Part shown: piece by piece, positions 18,167 to 26,906 of the stretch
How the letters are laid out: every line of letters starts with the position of its first letter
Position numbering within the stretch: position 1 is the first letter of the stretch
Assembly: GCA_965248775.1 (NCBI GenBank)
Contig: OZ252150.1
Span: 6,138,001 to 6,202,000, forward strand
DNA length: 64,000 bases
Direction: 5' to 3'
Source: JBHHUI01 sp965248775
GTDB taxonomy: Bacteria; Chloroflexota; Anaerolineae; Anaerolineales; JBHHUI01
The notes under the pieces: model-generated
Told to the model about the DNA's origin: nothing
Database searches by the model: none
What the model saw: only the letters and a program-made list of their open reading frames with translations
Position numbers and translations under genes: made by a program

Positions 18167-19639
18167 CTCGAGTGTTGTGATTTGAGTGATCTTAGGGCAT
18201 ATTCGGCAGATGCAACTTCCCATCGTAAAACCGGCTCCCATCGTATCAGAGCACAGCGCCAGCTTTCGCGGGGTGTTTGAAAACCGCTGTCAGTTCCGGC
18301 ATTTCGAGAATTATCTAACCGGACTGATTGTGTTGAAGAACAAGTCGATGGCGAACATGACGCGCTGCCTGTTGGATAGCGCTGACAAGACCAACCTGTC
18401 GCGCTTCTTGTCGGAAGCGAACTGGGATGCCGCGGAACTGAACCAGGAACGCATTGCATACTTATTCCAGCAAACCAAGCGCCAGGGCGCCCGCAAATCG
18501 ATGCTGGCCATCGATGATACTTTGTGCGAGCACGTCGGCAGTCTGTTCGAATACATTGACCAACATTACAACCACGGCAACCACATGTATCCGCTAGCGC
18601 ACAATCTGGTCACCGGCCACTACATCAGCGGCGCGGTTCGCTTTCCGGCCGACTGGCGACTGTACCGGCGCTACGAAGAAGTCACCGACTGGGAAGCGTT
18701 CGTCAAGAAACTGTTGCCCGACGCTACGATCCCGAAAACCAAGAAGGAGCGTAATCGCTTCAAACGTCAAGTCGCACCCACCTTGCTGGCCGACCCAGAG
18801 TTCCGGGCTCTGGACGAATCTTTTCAGACCAAGATTTCGCTGGCGGCTGAACTGGTCAAGGCGGCGCTGGCGCACGATTTGCCCTTTGAAACGGTGCTGT
18901 TCGACGCCTGGTACCTGGCACCCGAATTGCTCGAAGTTCTCAGTGCGCATGGCAAGCACTGGATCAGCCTGCTGAAAAACAACCGCAACCTTATCACCAA
19001 CAGCTTTGTGCTCCAGGATGCTTCCGGCGAACGCATGCGCTTTGATGGTCCGCACATCAAGGTGCAGGACCTAGTGCCGCTTATCCCACCTTCCGCTTTC
19101 AAACCGATGCAAGTGGGCGAGCAGACCTACTACTGCTTCAGCAAGAATGTACGCATCCCGACTTTGGGGAAGGTACGGCTGGTCATCAGCTTTGCCAAGC
19201 CTGATTTAACCGGCACCTATGCCGTGCTGGTCAGCAGCCATCTCAGTTGGGATGCCAAGAAGATCATCGCAACCTATCTGCTCCGTTGGCCGATTGAGAC
19301 CTTTTATCAAGACGCCAAACAGAACCTGGGGCTCCACGAATATCGCATGCGCTCGGCCGCCGCCATTCATAAGCACTGGTCACTGGTCTTCGTGGCCTAT
19401 TCGTTCCTGCACCTGCACTGTTTGCCCACATCGCGTCGTGACAAGGTCTGCGCGCCCATCCAATCCATCGGGCAGGTTATTCGCCAACAAAGCCAGCAGC
19501 TAATCGAAGCATTGATCTTGCAGGCTCACGGCTCTCTGTCTGACGGTACTGACGAGCAACAAGTCTTCTCGTACTTATTCGCCAAGCAGGCTTACTCTTT
19601 GGCTGCTTGAGCCTTTTCACTCAAATCACAACACTCGAG
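18167..19639 (+). mobile_element. IS701/IS4-type insertion sequence (complete)
   Basis: Perfect 23-bp inverted ends starting CTCGAGTGTTGTGATTTG (18167-18189 and 19617-19639); 1473 bp with one transposase. No clear target duplication. The right end lies inside a membrane-protein gene whose 3' part is absent on the left side, so a deletion accompanied or followed insertion. Confidence 0.88.
18186..19610 (+). CDS. IS701/IS4-type transposase
   Basis: About 474 residues if the GTG at 18186 is used, or 466 from ATG 18210 (MQLPIVKPAPIV). DDE residues can be placed at MLAIDDTLCEH, TVLFDAWYLAPELL and RWPIETFYQDAKQNLGL (the Y-x-x-K-type C-terminal motif). The frame is intact and the ends are perfect, so the element may still move. 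Confidence 0.85.
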   Translation: MILGHIRQMQLPIVKPAPIVSEHSASFRGVFENRCQFRHFENYLTGLIVLKNKSMANMTRCLLDSADKTNLSRFLSEANWDAAELNQERIAYLFQQTKRQGARKSMLAIDDTLCEHVGSLFEYIDQHYNHGNHMYPLAHNLVTGHYISGAVRFPADWRLYRRYEEVTDWEAFVKKLLPDATIPKTKKERNRFKRQVAPTLLADPEFRALDESFQTKISLAAELVKAALAHDLPFETVLFDAWYLAPELLEVLSAHGKHWISLLKNNRNLITNSFVLQDASGERMRFDGPHIKVQDLVPLIPPSAFKPMQVGEQTYYCFSKNVRIPTLGKVRLVISFAKPDLTGTYAVLVSSHLSWDAKKIIATYLLRWPIETFYQDAKQNLGLHEYRMRSAAAIHKHWSLVFVAYSFLHLHCLPTSRRDKVCAPIQSIGQVIRQQSQQLIEALILQAHGSLSDGTDEQQVFSYLFAKQAYSLAA

Positions 19640-19906
19640 AAGATAAGCGGTCATCCCGCTGAACACGTATGAAACCATGTATTGGACGACTAATAACAAC
19701 GCGCCCAAAATATAAAGGATGAAATTCCCCAACTCGCTCCACCCCAATACAAATGTCAGCACGACCAATGGGATAAAGGTGATTACGGTGACAGCGATAT
19801 TTGCAAAGAAGCCGTAAATCGACGGTTTGATGAGATCGGGGTCATCGCGAGCCATCTCAATCGATTGGCGAAAGAAGCCCCAGCCGCGGCGAAACGTTGT
19901 GAACAT
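19640..19906 (-). pseudogene. Membrane protein (DUF6159-like), 3' end cut by the IS701-type element
   Basis: Start chosen at ATG 19906 (MFTTFRRGWGFFRQS). It encodes a basic N-terminal segment, then hydrophobic stretches IAVTVITFIPLVVLTFVLG and ILYILGALLLVVQYMVSYVF, then enters the IS at TAYLLE. The usual family member continues with further membrane segments; the remaining coding sequence is not found on the far side of the element (only 34 bp before the Rieske stop). Confidence 0.6.
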
Positions 19907-20486
19907 GATTATTGCCTCCGTTCCAAAGTATAGTTCAGGGCGAAGAGCACACAACTCCGTGGTATCAGCGTGCGCCGTCGTGACATGTTGTCAGGAAGCA
20001 GGCCGGGCCGTTTCAGGCGACACTGCTCCGTCGCAAAACGAGGTGCATTTCACAATTTTGGCCGGGGGAGATAGACTGCGGGACATCGACTGACCGAGGA
20101 GGGAACCGTGTCCTGCAAGAACGACGCACTGAAGGCGAATTTGATGTCCAAGGCGGAAGCGTTCATCGACGAGTTTCTGGCGAATCGCAAAGCACCGGAC
20201 GAAGTGACACTGGCCGACATAGAGCAGGCGGTACTGGTTGTGGGGCAGGAATTCGAGCGCACGCTGACGACAGAGCTGGTGCAGGAGAGTGCAGCGAAGC
20301 TTGAGCGCGAATGGCCTGTGTGCACAGAGTGCGGCGAGCGCATGAAAGCGAAAGGAAAGCGCAAGAGGCGCCTGGTGAGCGAGACCGGCGAAGTGAGCGT
20401 GGAACGCGAGTATTACCACTGTGCCGCAAGCGGCGCGGGTATTTTCCCCTCTGGATAGACGTTGGGGACTGGACGGAAGCACGTAC

Positions 20487-20570
20487 CCCGTCCCCCACGT
20501 CGGGTTGCATCACGATGCAGTCTGCACCTGACTGTGCCCGCCGGGATGCTACGCGAAGCCGGGGCTGGGC
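20487..20570. repeat. 84-bp nested composite insertion, locus 11
   Basis: Outer GC-rich arms (CCCGTCC ... CCGGGGCTGGGC) enclose an intermediate stretch and a 27-base B-type unit (CACG, ATGCAGT, CTGCA, CCTG, ACTGTGC). Removing 84 bases rejoins the transposase as STY^SPERTRQMVW. The length is a multiple of three. Confidence 0.65.
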
Positions 20571-20789
20571 AGTCCTGAGCGCACCAGGCAAATGGTCTGG
20601 TTGAGCGGGTTGTTGCCGTACGATCAAGCAGTGCAGGTGTTTGCCCGTATCGGGCGCTGTGACATACCGGCGACCAGCATCTGGCGGCAGGCGCAACGTC
20701 ACGGCGAACGGATGCAGCGCTACGAAGCCGAGCGGCAGACGCATGTAGCGGTGGAGCGCACGGTGCTGCCGCCACCCGGTCTTGACCAT

Positions 20790-20870
20790 ACCGACCCAGT
20801 TTCATGACCCAGTGCATTCACCCAGTCACGAATGAACTGGGTCGTGATGACTGGGTGTTCGGTACTGGGT
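20790..20870. repeat. Three nested 27-bp units (81 bp), locus 12
   Basis: Outer ACCG-type unit, split by a CATG-type unit, split in its second CATG by a reverse CACG-type unit. All arms are present (ACCG/CGGT, CATG/CATG, CACG/CGTG, three ACCCAGT/ACTGGGT pairs). The host flanks rejoin as CCAT^GGAC. Confidence 0.85.
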
Positions 20871-21181
20871 GGACGGGGGAATGGTAATTTGGTATTACCC
20901 CGATTCAGTGGACAGTTGGTTAAGCCACTAAAGGTAATTGTTCATAGGCATGTGGGCTCATGTAATCCAGGGCCGAATGCATCCGTTGCCGATTGTAAAA
21001 CACTTCGACATAGTCAAAGACGCTGGTGCGAGCAGCGGCCCGGCTGGCGTACAGTTGCTGGTATACACACTCGGATTTCAGGCTGGCAAAGAAGCTCTCC
21101 ATGGGGGCGTTATCGTAGCAGTTTCCCCTTCGGCTCATACTGGGCGTGATGTCATGAAGCTTGAGCAGCGCCTGATACTCA

Positions 21182-22510
21182 GGAACGAGAATTAAATAAT
21201 TTGGGCAGTTGGTTCACAACGGATGCAAGCAGTGATATTCTCTTGGCTTCATCAGAACACTAGCCAGCAGGCCATGATGAAACCCTATGCGCCCGAACAT
21301 GAAGAAATGATGCGCCGCTTTTACAACAGCTTGAACGAGAAAGATGGGCGTCGCTTTGCTGGTTTCGAAGCCTTGAGATTTGGACACGGCGGACGGAGTT
21401 ACATTGCGCGGGTGTTGGGGTGCAGTCGCAACACGGTGAGCAAAGGCGCCCGCGAAGTCAGTGGCTTGCCCAAGGGCGAAGTGGAGCAGCGCATTCGGAA
21501 GCCAGGCGGCGGACGCAAACCGTACTACGTCACATGGGGGGCGCAACTTGCTGAGAAGTTCCTGGCAGTGTTGCGCGAGCACACAGCCGGTGACCCGCTG
21601 GACGAGAGGGTGCGCTGGACGAACCTGACCCCGGGCGAGATTGTTGCGGCGTTGCGGGCCGAGCACGACATCGTGGTCAGCAAATATGTGGTGCGCAAGT
21701 TGCTGCAGAAGCACAACTATCGCCGCCGAAAAGCGCAAAAGAAACTCGGTTTGAAGGCCGAGATTGAAAACCGCAACGAGCAATTTGAGAACATCACGCG
21801 GCTCAAGACCGAATTCGAAGCGGCGGGCAATCCCATTGTCAGCATGGACAGCAAGAAAAAGGAATATCTGGGCAATTTCTACCGAGACGGACATTTGTAC
21901 ACCCTGGAAGAACTGCAAACTTATGACCATGATTTCAACAGCTATGCTGCTGGGGTCAGCATTCCTCACAGTCTCTACGACTTGCGTCTCAATGTCGGCT
22001 ACATCCAACTCGGCGGCAGTCATGATACCAGTGAATTCGCTTGCGATAGCTTTCGCCATTGGTGGTACACATACGGCCACTACCACTATCCCAACGCCAC
22101 TTCTATTCTCGTGCTTTGCGATGGCGGCGGGAGTAACAGTTCCCGCTACTACATCTTCAAGCAAGACTTGCAAGCACTGGCCGATGAAATCGGGGTCGAA
22201 ATTCGCATTGCTCACTATCCACCCTATTGCTCGAAATACAACCCCAGCGAACACCGTTTCTTCCCGCATGTTACCCGCGCTTGCCAAGGCGTGATCTTCA
22301 CCAGCCGCAAACTCGTCAAAGAACTGATGGAAAAAACCAGCACCAAGACCGGACTGAAAGCTTTTGTCCATGTTATTGACCAGGTCTACGAAACCGGTCG
22401 TAAAGTAGCCACAGATTTCAGGGACAACATGCGCATTATCTTTGATGATTTCTTGCCCCAATGGAATTACCGCGCTCTCCCATTTGCACAAGTTATTTAA
22501 TTCTCATTCC
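21182..22510 (+). mobile_element. ISAzo13-family element, copy 1 (complete)
   Basis: 1329 bp. Ends GGAACGAGAATTAAATAA (left) and GGAATGAGAATTAAATAA (right, complement), with 3-base target repeat TCA at 21179-21181 and 22511-22513. Same length as copy 2 at 54185-55513. Confidence 0.9.
21223..22500 (+). CDS. ISAzo13-family transposase
   Basis: 425 residues from ATG 21223; MMKPYAPEHEEMM at 21274 is an alternative start. HTH near YIARVLGCSRNTVSKGA, then the DDE domain: IVSMDSKKKEYLGNF, ILVLCDGGGSNSSR and KYNPSEHRFFPHV. Very similar to the copy at 54226 (a few substitutions, e.g. SQQA/SPEA and PLDE/PMDE). Intact frame and clean target repeats suggest recent activity. The equally long open frame on the opposite strand is a shadow. 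Confidence 0.9.
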   Translation: MQAVIFSWLHQNTSQQAMMKPYAPEHEEMMRRFYNSLNEKDGRRFAGFEALRFGHGGRSYIARVLGCSRNTVSKGAREVSGLPKGEVEQRIRKPGGGRKPYYVTWGAQLAEKFLAVLREHTAGDPLDERVRWTNLTPGEIVAALRAEHDIVVSKYVVRKLLQKHNYRRRKAQKKLGLKAEIENRNEQFENITRLKTEFEAAGNPIVSMDSKKKEYLGNFYRDGHLYTLEELQTYDHDFNSYAAGVSIPHSLYDLRLNVGYIQLGGSHDTSEFACDSFRHWWYTYGHYHYPNATSILVLCDGGGSNSSRYYIFKQDLQALADEIGVEIRIAHYPPYCSKYNPSEHRFFPHVTRACQGVIFTSRKLVKELMEKTSTKTGLKAFVHVIDQVYETGRKVATDFRDNMRIIFDDFLPQWNYRALPFAQVI

Positions 22511-22853
22511 TCAGCGCTGGCGTACTGACTCCCCCGGTCAGAATGATGGATGAGACCTGCACTACATCACCACACCGCTCAAGAACGCCGACCTGGCAAA
22601 GCATGCCCGGTACTTCGACACTCATCAACGCCGGATGCAGTACCAGGATTTTCGTGAACAGGGTTATCCAATCGGTTCAGGTACCGTCGAAAGCGGCATC
22701 AAGCAATTCAAAGCGCGTCTGACCGGTGCCGGCATGCGTTGGTCGCGCAATGGGGCACAACGCATGTTGACCATACGTGCCGCTGTCCTCACAGATAATT
22801 TCGACCATTTGTGGACTATCGCCCCAAATTGACCAACACCGTGAAATGCACCT

Positions 22854-23254
22854 GCAAAACGGATCAGATTGACTCCTATTCTGAATCATGCAATACTCAA
22901 GTTCAAATTGTGCTCTGTTTTCGTTATGCGAATTCATTCTCCTAAATAAGAGTAATGCGAGGCCGGTCTTCGAGAATACAGTCAACTGGAATTTGCGCGC
23001 CAGCCGCATTCTCCCTTTCCGCTATCAATCATAACTATCTTATCTTATTCCTCTTGCTCGATTGGGTGAATATGTGCAGTGTTGGATTGAGAAAAATAAC
23101 AAATTCAATTTGAGAATGCGTCTTATAAATATTGATATATGAGTTCTAGTGTCGGTTGTAGTACCCAGAAGGAGGAAACTTATCCGCCTATAAATCAACC
23201 ATCACATCTCTCAAGAAAACGCTATTTCAGAAGAATGCCATGTAGGAGAATATA
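22854..23254. other. Leader region upstream of the ABC transporter operon
   Basis: AT-rich for this window, with no ORF of interest. It should hold the operon promoter; no -35/-10 pair stands out enough to call. A ribosome-site-like AGAAGGAGG near 23169 has no ORF behind it. The real site for the first gene is TAGGAG at about 23243. Confidence 0.45.
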
Positions 23255-24925
23255 ATGATGAAATCTCGAAAAATATGGTCAGCTGTTAGCTTGAGCATGA
23301 TCTTCGCGATGCTGCTCGCCGCATGCACGTCGGCCGAGCCCCAAGTCGTCGAAGTCGAAGTCACCCGCGAAGTCGAAGTCGAAGTGATCACGGAAGTCGA
23401 GGTGGAGGTCCCTGTCGAGACGATTGTCGAGGTCGAAGTGCCGGTCGAGCTGGAACAAGGCCCGCAGGGCACGCTAGTCGCCTCACTTACGACCTTCCCG
23501 AACTCACTGGACATCCCGCAGGCCGCCGAGCGCAACGCTTCAATTGCAGGCTCACACCTGTTTGACGCCCTTGTGTGGCTCGACGGGAAGGGCGTAGCGC
23601 AACCTGCGCTGGCCACCGACTGGTCGATTTCCGATGACGGGCTTGTCTACACGTTCAACTTGCGCGACGACGTCGACTTCCACAATGGCGAGCATTTCAC
23701 CGCCGACTCGGTCGTTTTCTCGTGGGAGCGAGCGGCAAACTCCACGTTTGAGTATTTCTATAACTGGACGAGTGCCGAGAGTGTCGTGGCGCTAGAGGAC
23801 TATGTCCTCGAGATCACACTCGGGGCTCCGCAACCGACGTTCCTGGGCCTGATCTTCGACGCCTGGGCGGTTGTCCCGCGCGGATATCTTGAGGAGGTCG
23901 GCGAGGAAGGCTTTGCTGAGCATCCCGTTGGCACCGGCCCGTACATGTTTGTCGAATGGGTCAAGGGAGATCGCATCGTTTTTGAAGCCAATCCGAATTA
24001 CTACGGTGACCCCGGCCCGCTCGTGCAGAACTTGATCTTCCGGCCCATCCCCGAATCGGCCACGCGCGTCGCAGCCATTCAGACCGGTGAGATTGACATC
24101 GCCAAACGGCTGAGTGCGGAAGAGGCGCAAAGTCTGGTCGGCGTCGATGGTGTGAAGGTAGTGAGCTATCCTGCGGATCGCGTGTACTACATCTCCTTCA
24201 ACAACCTGTCGACCGGTATCGGAACACCGATCGAGGATCCCAATGTTCGCATCGCAATGAACCTGGCTGTCGATCGACAAGCCATCGTCGATGCACTGTT
24301 CAACGGCCAGGCTGCTCTCTCGACAAGCTTCGTTGTGCCGAGCAACTTTGGCTACAATCCTGACATCGAACCATTCCCGTATGACCCCGAGTTGGCGCAA
24401 CAGATGCTGGCGGACGCCGGCTATGCAGATGGATTCGACGTTGAGTTCCGCTGCCCGATCGGTGCCTACACCAACTTCGAGCAGGTCTGCGAAGCTGTTC
24501 AGGGTTATCTGACAGACGTGGGCATCAACACCAACCTTGAGCTGATGGAGTCTGGTCAATACTGGGACCTCGAGGCCGCCAAGGAACTGCCGCCGCTCTT
24601 CGGCGACAGTTGGTCCAATGCTCTCGCCGAGCCGATCAACCGCATCCAGGGCGCGCTGCTGGAAGAGAACAGTTATGCAGCCTTCAGTTCACCGGAACTT
24701 GTCGAGATAATCGACACAATCGCAACTACAGTGGACGACGACGCTCGGATAGCCGCGTACTTCGAGTACCAGGAATTGATGCAATCCGACCCGCCATTCA
24801 TCTGGCTCTACGAGCCGCTGTCGTTTGAGGCCATCACTCTGCGCGTGCAGAACTACATGCCGCGCGCGGCTGAAACCTATTACGTCGGACACGATGGCAC
24901 GTTTGTCGCAGACGCCGGCGGATAG
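23255..24925 (+). CDS. ABC transporter substrate-binding lipoprotein, family 5 (peptide/opine type)
   Basis: 556 residues. N-terminal MMKSRKIWSAVSL then a hydrophobic stretch ending in the lipobox LLAAC, so exported and lipid-anchored. Residues 30-67 are an unusual linker of alternating Val and Glu, a trait I associate with Chloroflexota binding proteins. The SBP_bac_5 domain follows: LFDALVWLDGKG, YTFNLRDDVDFHNGEHFTADSVVFSWERA, HPVGTGPYMFVEW, NPNYYGDPGP, NLAVDRQAIVDALFNG. It would capture peptides or similar solutes for the two permeases and two ATPases that follow. ATGATG start; the second ATG is equally possible. Confidence 0.93.
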   Translation: MMKSRKIWSAVSLSMIFAMLLAACTSAEPQVVEVEVTREVEVEVITEVEVEVPVETIVEVEVPVELEQGPQGTLVASLTTFPNSLDIPQAAERNASIAGSHLFDALVWLDGKGVAQPALATDWSISDDGLVYTFNLRDDVDFHNGEHFTADSVVFSWERAANSTFEYFYNWTSAESVVALEDYVLEITLGAPQPTFLGLIFDAWAVVPRGYLEEVGEEGFAEHPVGTGPYMFVEWVKGDRIVFEANPNYYGDPGPLVQNLIFRPIPESATRVAAIQTGEIDIAKRLSAEEAQSLVGVDGVKVVSYPADRVYYISFNNLSTGIGTPIEDPNVRIAMNLAVDRQAIVDALFNGQAALSTSFVVPSNFGYNPDIEPFPYDPELAQQMLADAGYADGFDVEFRCPIGAYTNFEQVCEAVQGYLTDVGINTNLELMESGQYWDLEAAKELPPLFGDSWSNALAEPINRIQGALLEENSYAAFSSPELVEIIDTIATTVDDDARIAAYFEYQELMQSDPPFIWLYEPLSFEAITLRVQNYMPRAAETYYVGHDGTFVADAGG

Positions 24926-24949
24926 AATGTTTCGATAATATGTGCGAAT

Positions 24950-24991
24950 ATCTGGAGGGTATGATTTACACCCTCCAGATTTGTTTTTTTT
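24950..24991 (+). terminator. Rho-independent terminator between binding protein and permeases
   Basis: ATCTGGAGGGT and ACCCTCCAGAT form an 11-pair stem with a nine-base loop, followed by TTGTTTTTTTT. Partial termination here would give more binding protein than membrane components, a common arrangement. Confidence 0.8.
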
Positions 24992-25041
24992 GGTAGGGGC
25001 GGCATCGGTTCTGATCGCCTAACTGGTTAGGGGACTCCTCA

Positions 25042-25962
25042 ATGCAACGATATCTAATATCACGATTAGTCCAATCCTTTCTCATCCTTTTCGGTGTATT
25101 GGTAATGGTCTTCTTCATGGTGCGGCTGACGGGCGACCCGGTCACGATGATGATCGGGCGCGAAGCCACGACAGAGGAGGTCGAGATTTTCCGCGAGGAG
25201 CTGGGTTTCAATCGGCCATTGATAGTGCAGTTGGGTGAATTTGCGTGGAACGGTATCCGGGGAGATTTTGGCAATTCGTCACATTACAATTTGCCTGCAC
25301 TTCCACTCATTCTGGAGCGGTTACCGGCGACCATTCAATTGGCGCTAGCCTCGTTAACCCTGTCGATAGTGATCGGCATCCCTCTGGGCTTAATTGCCGG
25401 TTCCAGCCCAGGGAGTATTTGGGACACAATCGCCCGAACCCTGGGCCTGCTAGCGCAAAGCACGCCAAGTTTCTGGCTCGCACTGCTCTTAATTATCTTG
25501 TTCGCCGTGAACCTGGGCTGGTTTCCTTCGTTTGGCCGCGATGAGGCCAAATCGGTGGTGTTGCCGGCATTTGCGTTAGGCGTATTCAGTATCGGGCAGT
25601 TTGTACGTCTGACGCGCTCTGCCGTGCTCGAAATCCGCGGCGAGGACTTCATTCGAACTGCTGCCAGTAAAGGTCTGTCCCCTCGCATCATCTACGTGCG
25701 GCACGTCCTGCGCAACGCTTCCATCGCGCTCATCAGCATCATGGGTGTGCAACTGAGCTATCTGCTGAGCGGTTCGATTTACATCGAAACAATCTTCTCG
25801 TGGCCTGGCATTGGTCGGCTGCTGGCAGATTCTATCGGCGTGCGTGATTTTCCGATGATTCAGGCCATCGCATTTTTCACCAGTCTGGCTGTCGTTGCAC
25901 TCAGCCTACTGACCGACATCGTCTACGCGTTAGTCGATCCGCGCATCCGCTACGGGAGTTAA
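25042..25962 (+). CDS. ABC transporter permease, DppB/OppB type
   Basis: 306 residues. N-terminal MQRYLISRLVQSFLILFGVLV and the LTGDPVTMMIG segment are typical of DppB. Several hydrophobic helices follow, with the EAA loop near EDFIRTAASKGLSPRIIYVRH, which docks the ATPase. GSIYIETIFSWPGIGRLL is the standard C-terminal signature. It forms the channel together with the next gene, 4 bp downstream. Confidence 0.95.
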   Translation: MQRYLISRLVQSFLILFGVLVMVFFMVRLTGDPVTMMIGREATTEEVEIFREELGFNRPLIVQLGEFAWNGIRGDFGNSSHYNLPALPLILERLPATIQLALASLTLSIVIGIPLGLIAGSSPGSIWDTIARTLGLLAQSTPSFWLALLLIILFAVNLGWFPSFGRDEAKSVVLPAFALGVFSIGQFVRLTRSAVLEIRGEDFIRTAASKGLSPRIIYVRHVLRNASIALISIMGVQLSYLLSGSIYIETIFSWPGIGRLLADSIGVRDFPMIQAIAFFTSLAVVALSLLTDIVYALVDPRIRYGS

Positions 25963-25966
25963 GCTT

Positions 25967-26896
25967 ATGGCCCAAGCAACTGCAGACCGACCAGCGGAAC
26001 ATCTACTCGACGTCGAACAACGCGGATTTCTGCACCAACTCCGCTACATCGGCAAACTGCTCGGGCGCGATCGCTCCGGCGTCGTTGGGCTCATCATATT
26101 CTCGATATTGGTGCTCGCTGCCATCTTTGCACCGTGGGTCGCGCCGCACGATCCATTGGATCAGAATTTGAGCGCCGCGCGGCAGCCGCCCGCGTGGAAT
26201 GAAGGCGGCAGTTGGGAGTATCCTTTCGGCACAGACAACCTGGGCCGCGACATCCTGAGCCGCATCATTTTTGGCACCCGCGTTTCTGTGACGGTTGGAT
26301 TCTTTGGGGTGCTCATTGCATCCACGCTCGGCCTGACAATCGGCCTGGTTTCCGGCTATATTGGTGGGCGCGTCGATAACACCATCATGGGTTTCGTAAA
26401 CCTGATCCTGGCGCTGCCATACCTTTTATTTGTGGTGGTGATTGCCGCCATCCTGGGCCGCAGCCTGCTCAACGTGATCCTGATCTTTGGGTTTACAGAC
26501 TCGCCGGTGTTTGCGCGCGTCACGCGCGGCGAGGTCTTACGGATGCGCGAGTCAGGCTTTGTCGAATCGGCCAAGAGCGTCGGCGTCAAGACCCCCCGAA
26601 TACTGTTTGAGCACATTCTGCCGAACCTGATCGGGCCCATCATTACCCTTGCGACGTTCGAGATGTCGGCCATGATCTTCTACGAGGCTGGCTTGGGCTT
26701 TCTCGGGCTGAGCGTGCCACCTTCGGTTCCGAGCTGGGGTAACATGCTGGCCGTTGGCCGCAAGTATCTGACCAGCTATCCGTGGATATCGACGTGGCCT
26801 GGACTCGCCATCATGCTGACCTCGCTAGGGATGAACCTGTTCGGCGACTGGTTGCGCGATGTGCTCGACCCACGTTTGCGCCGCATCAAGAAATAG
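25967..26896 (+). CDS. ABC transporter permease, DppC/OppC type
   Basis: 309 residues. A soluble N-terminus precedes the first helix (SGVVGLIIFSILVLAAIFAP). The FGTDNLGRDILSRIIFGTRVS motif and GFVESAKSVGVKTPRILFEHILPN (EAA loop) are diagnostic for the DppC subfamily. Ends WLRDVLDPRLRRIKK. Partner of the upstream DppB-type permease. Confidence 0.95.
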   Translation: MAQATADRPAEHLLDVEQRGFLHQLRYIGKLLGRDRSGVVGLIIFSILVLAAIFAPWVAPHDPLDQNLSAARQPPAWNEGGSWEYPFGTDNLGRDILSRIIFGTRVSVTVGFFGVLIASTLGLTIGLVSGYIGGRVDNTIMGFVNLILALPYLLFVVVIAAILGRSLLNVILIFGFTDSPVFARVTRGEVLRMRESGFVESAKSVGVKTPRILFEHILPNLIGPIITLATFEMSAMIFYEAGLGFLGLSVPPSVPSWGNMLAVGRKYLTSYPWISTWPGLAIMLTSLGMNLFGDWLRDVLDPRLRRIKK

Positions 26897-26906
26897 GGGA
26901 GGCAAC

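Larger units (their letters stand above)
20893..22555 (-). mobile_element. IS3-family fragment, itself interrupted by ISAzo13
   Basis: Minus-strand reading across 22555-22511 and then 21181-20920: LIHHSDRGSQYASAEYQALLK, MSRRGNCYDNAPMESFF, EVFYNRQRMHSALDYMSP. This is the C-terminal third of an IS3 orfB with the catalytic Glu in APMESFFAS. The left end near 20893 resembles an IS3 terminus (ACCCCGATTCAGTGGACAG). The rest of the IS3 element is gone. The reading is contiguous once ISAzo13 and one TCA are removed. Confidence 0.75.
20108..22832 (+). pseudogene. ISKra4-family transposase, split into at least three pieces
   Basis: GTG start at 20108 after GAGGAGGGAACC. Piece 1 (to about 20455) has the N-terminal part and zinc ribbon CTECGERMKAKGKRKRR...VEREYYHC. 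Piece 2 (about 20571-20789) is QMVWLSGLLPYDQAVQVFARIG...SIWRQAQRHG. Piece 3 (22556-22832) is the C-terminus, YQDFREQGYPIGSGTVESGIKQFKARL, with the catalytic Glu region. The middle third with the first Asp residues is missing, replaced by the IS3/ISAzo13 nest. A one-base frameshift also lies near FPLD (about 20450). Confidence 0.8.
20033..22861 (+). mobile_element. ISKra4-family element, filled with nested insertions
   Basis: The element proper is 20041-22853. Its ends share AGGTGCATTTCAC, and an 8-base direct repeat GCAAAACG flanks it perfectly (20033-20040 and 22854-22861). Inside are two short-unit insertions, an IS3 fragment, and a complete ISAzo13-type element. The intact target duplication shows that ISKra4 was whole when it landed. 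Confidence 0.8.

Noticed and set aside
21214..22491. 425-codon open frame on the minus strand opposite the ISAzo13 transposase
   Set aside because: It is the exact antisense of a recognised transposase in both copies, with no domain of its own; a compositional shadow.
23103..23140. TTGAGA...TGATAT as operon promoter
   Set aside because: The -10 match is poor (three of six) and several alternatives are equally good, so no promoter is called.
23792..24559. 255-codon minus-strand frame inside the binding-protein gene
   Set aside because: Antisense to a clear SBP_bac_5 protein; no motifs.
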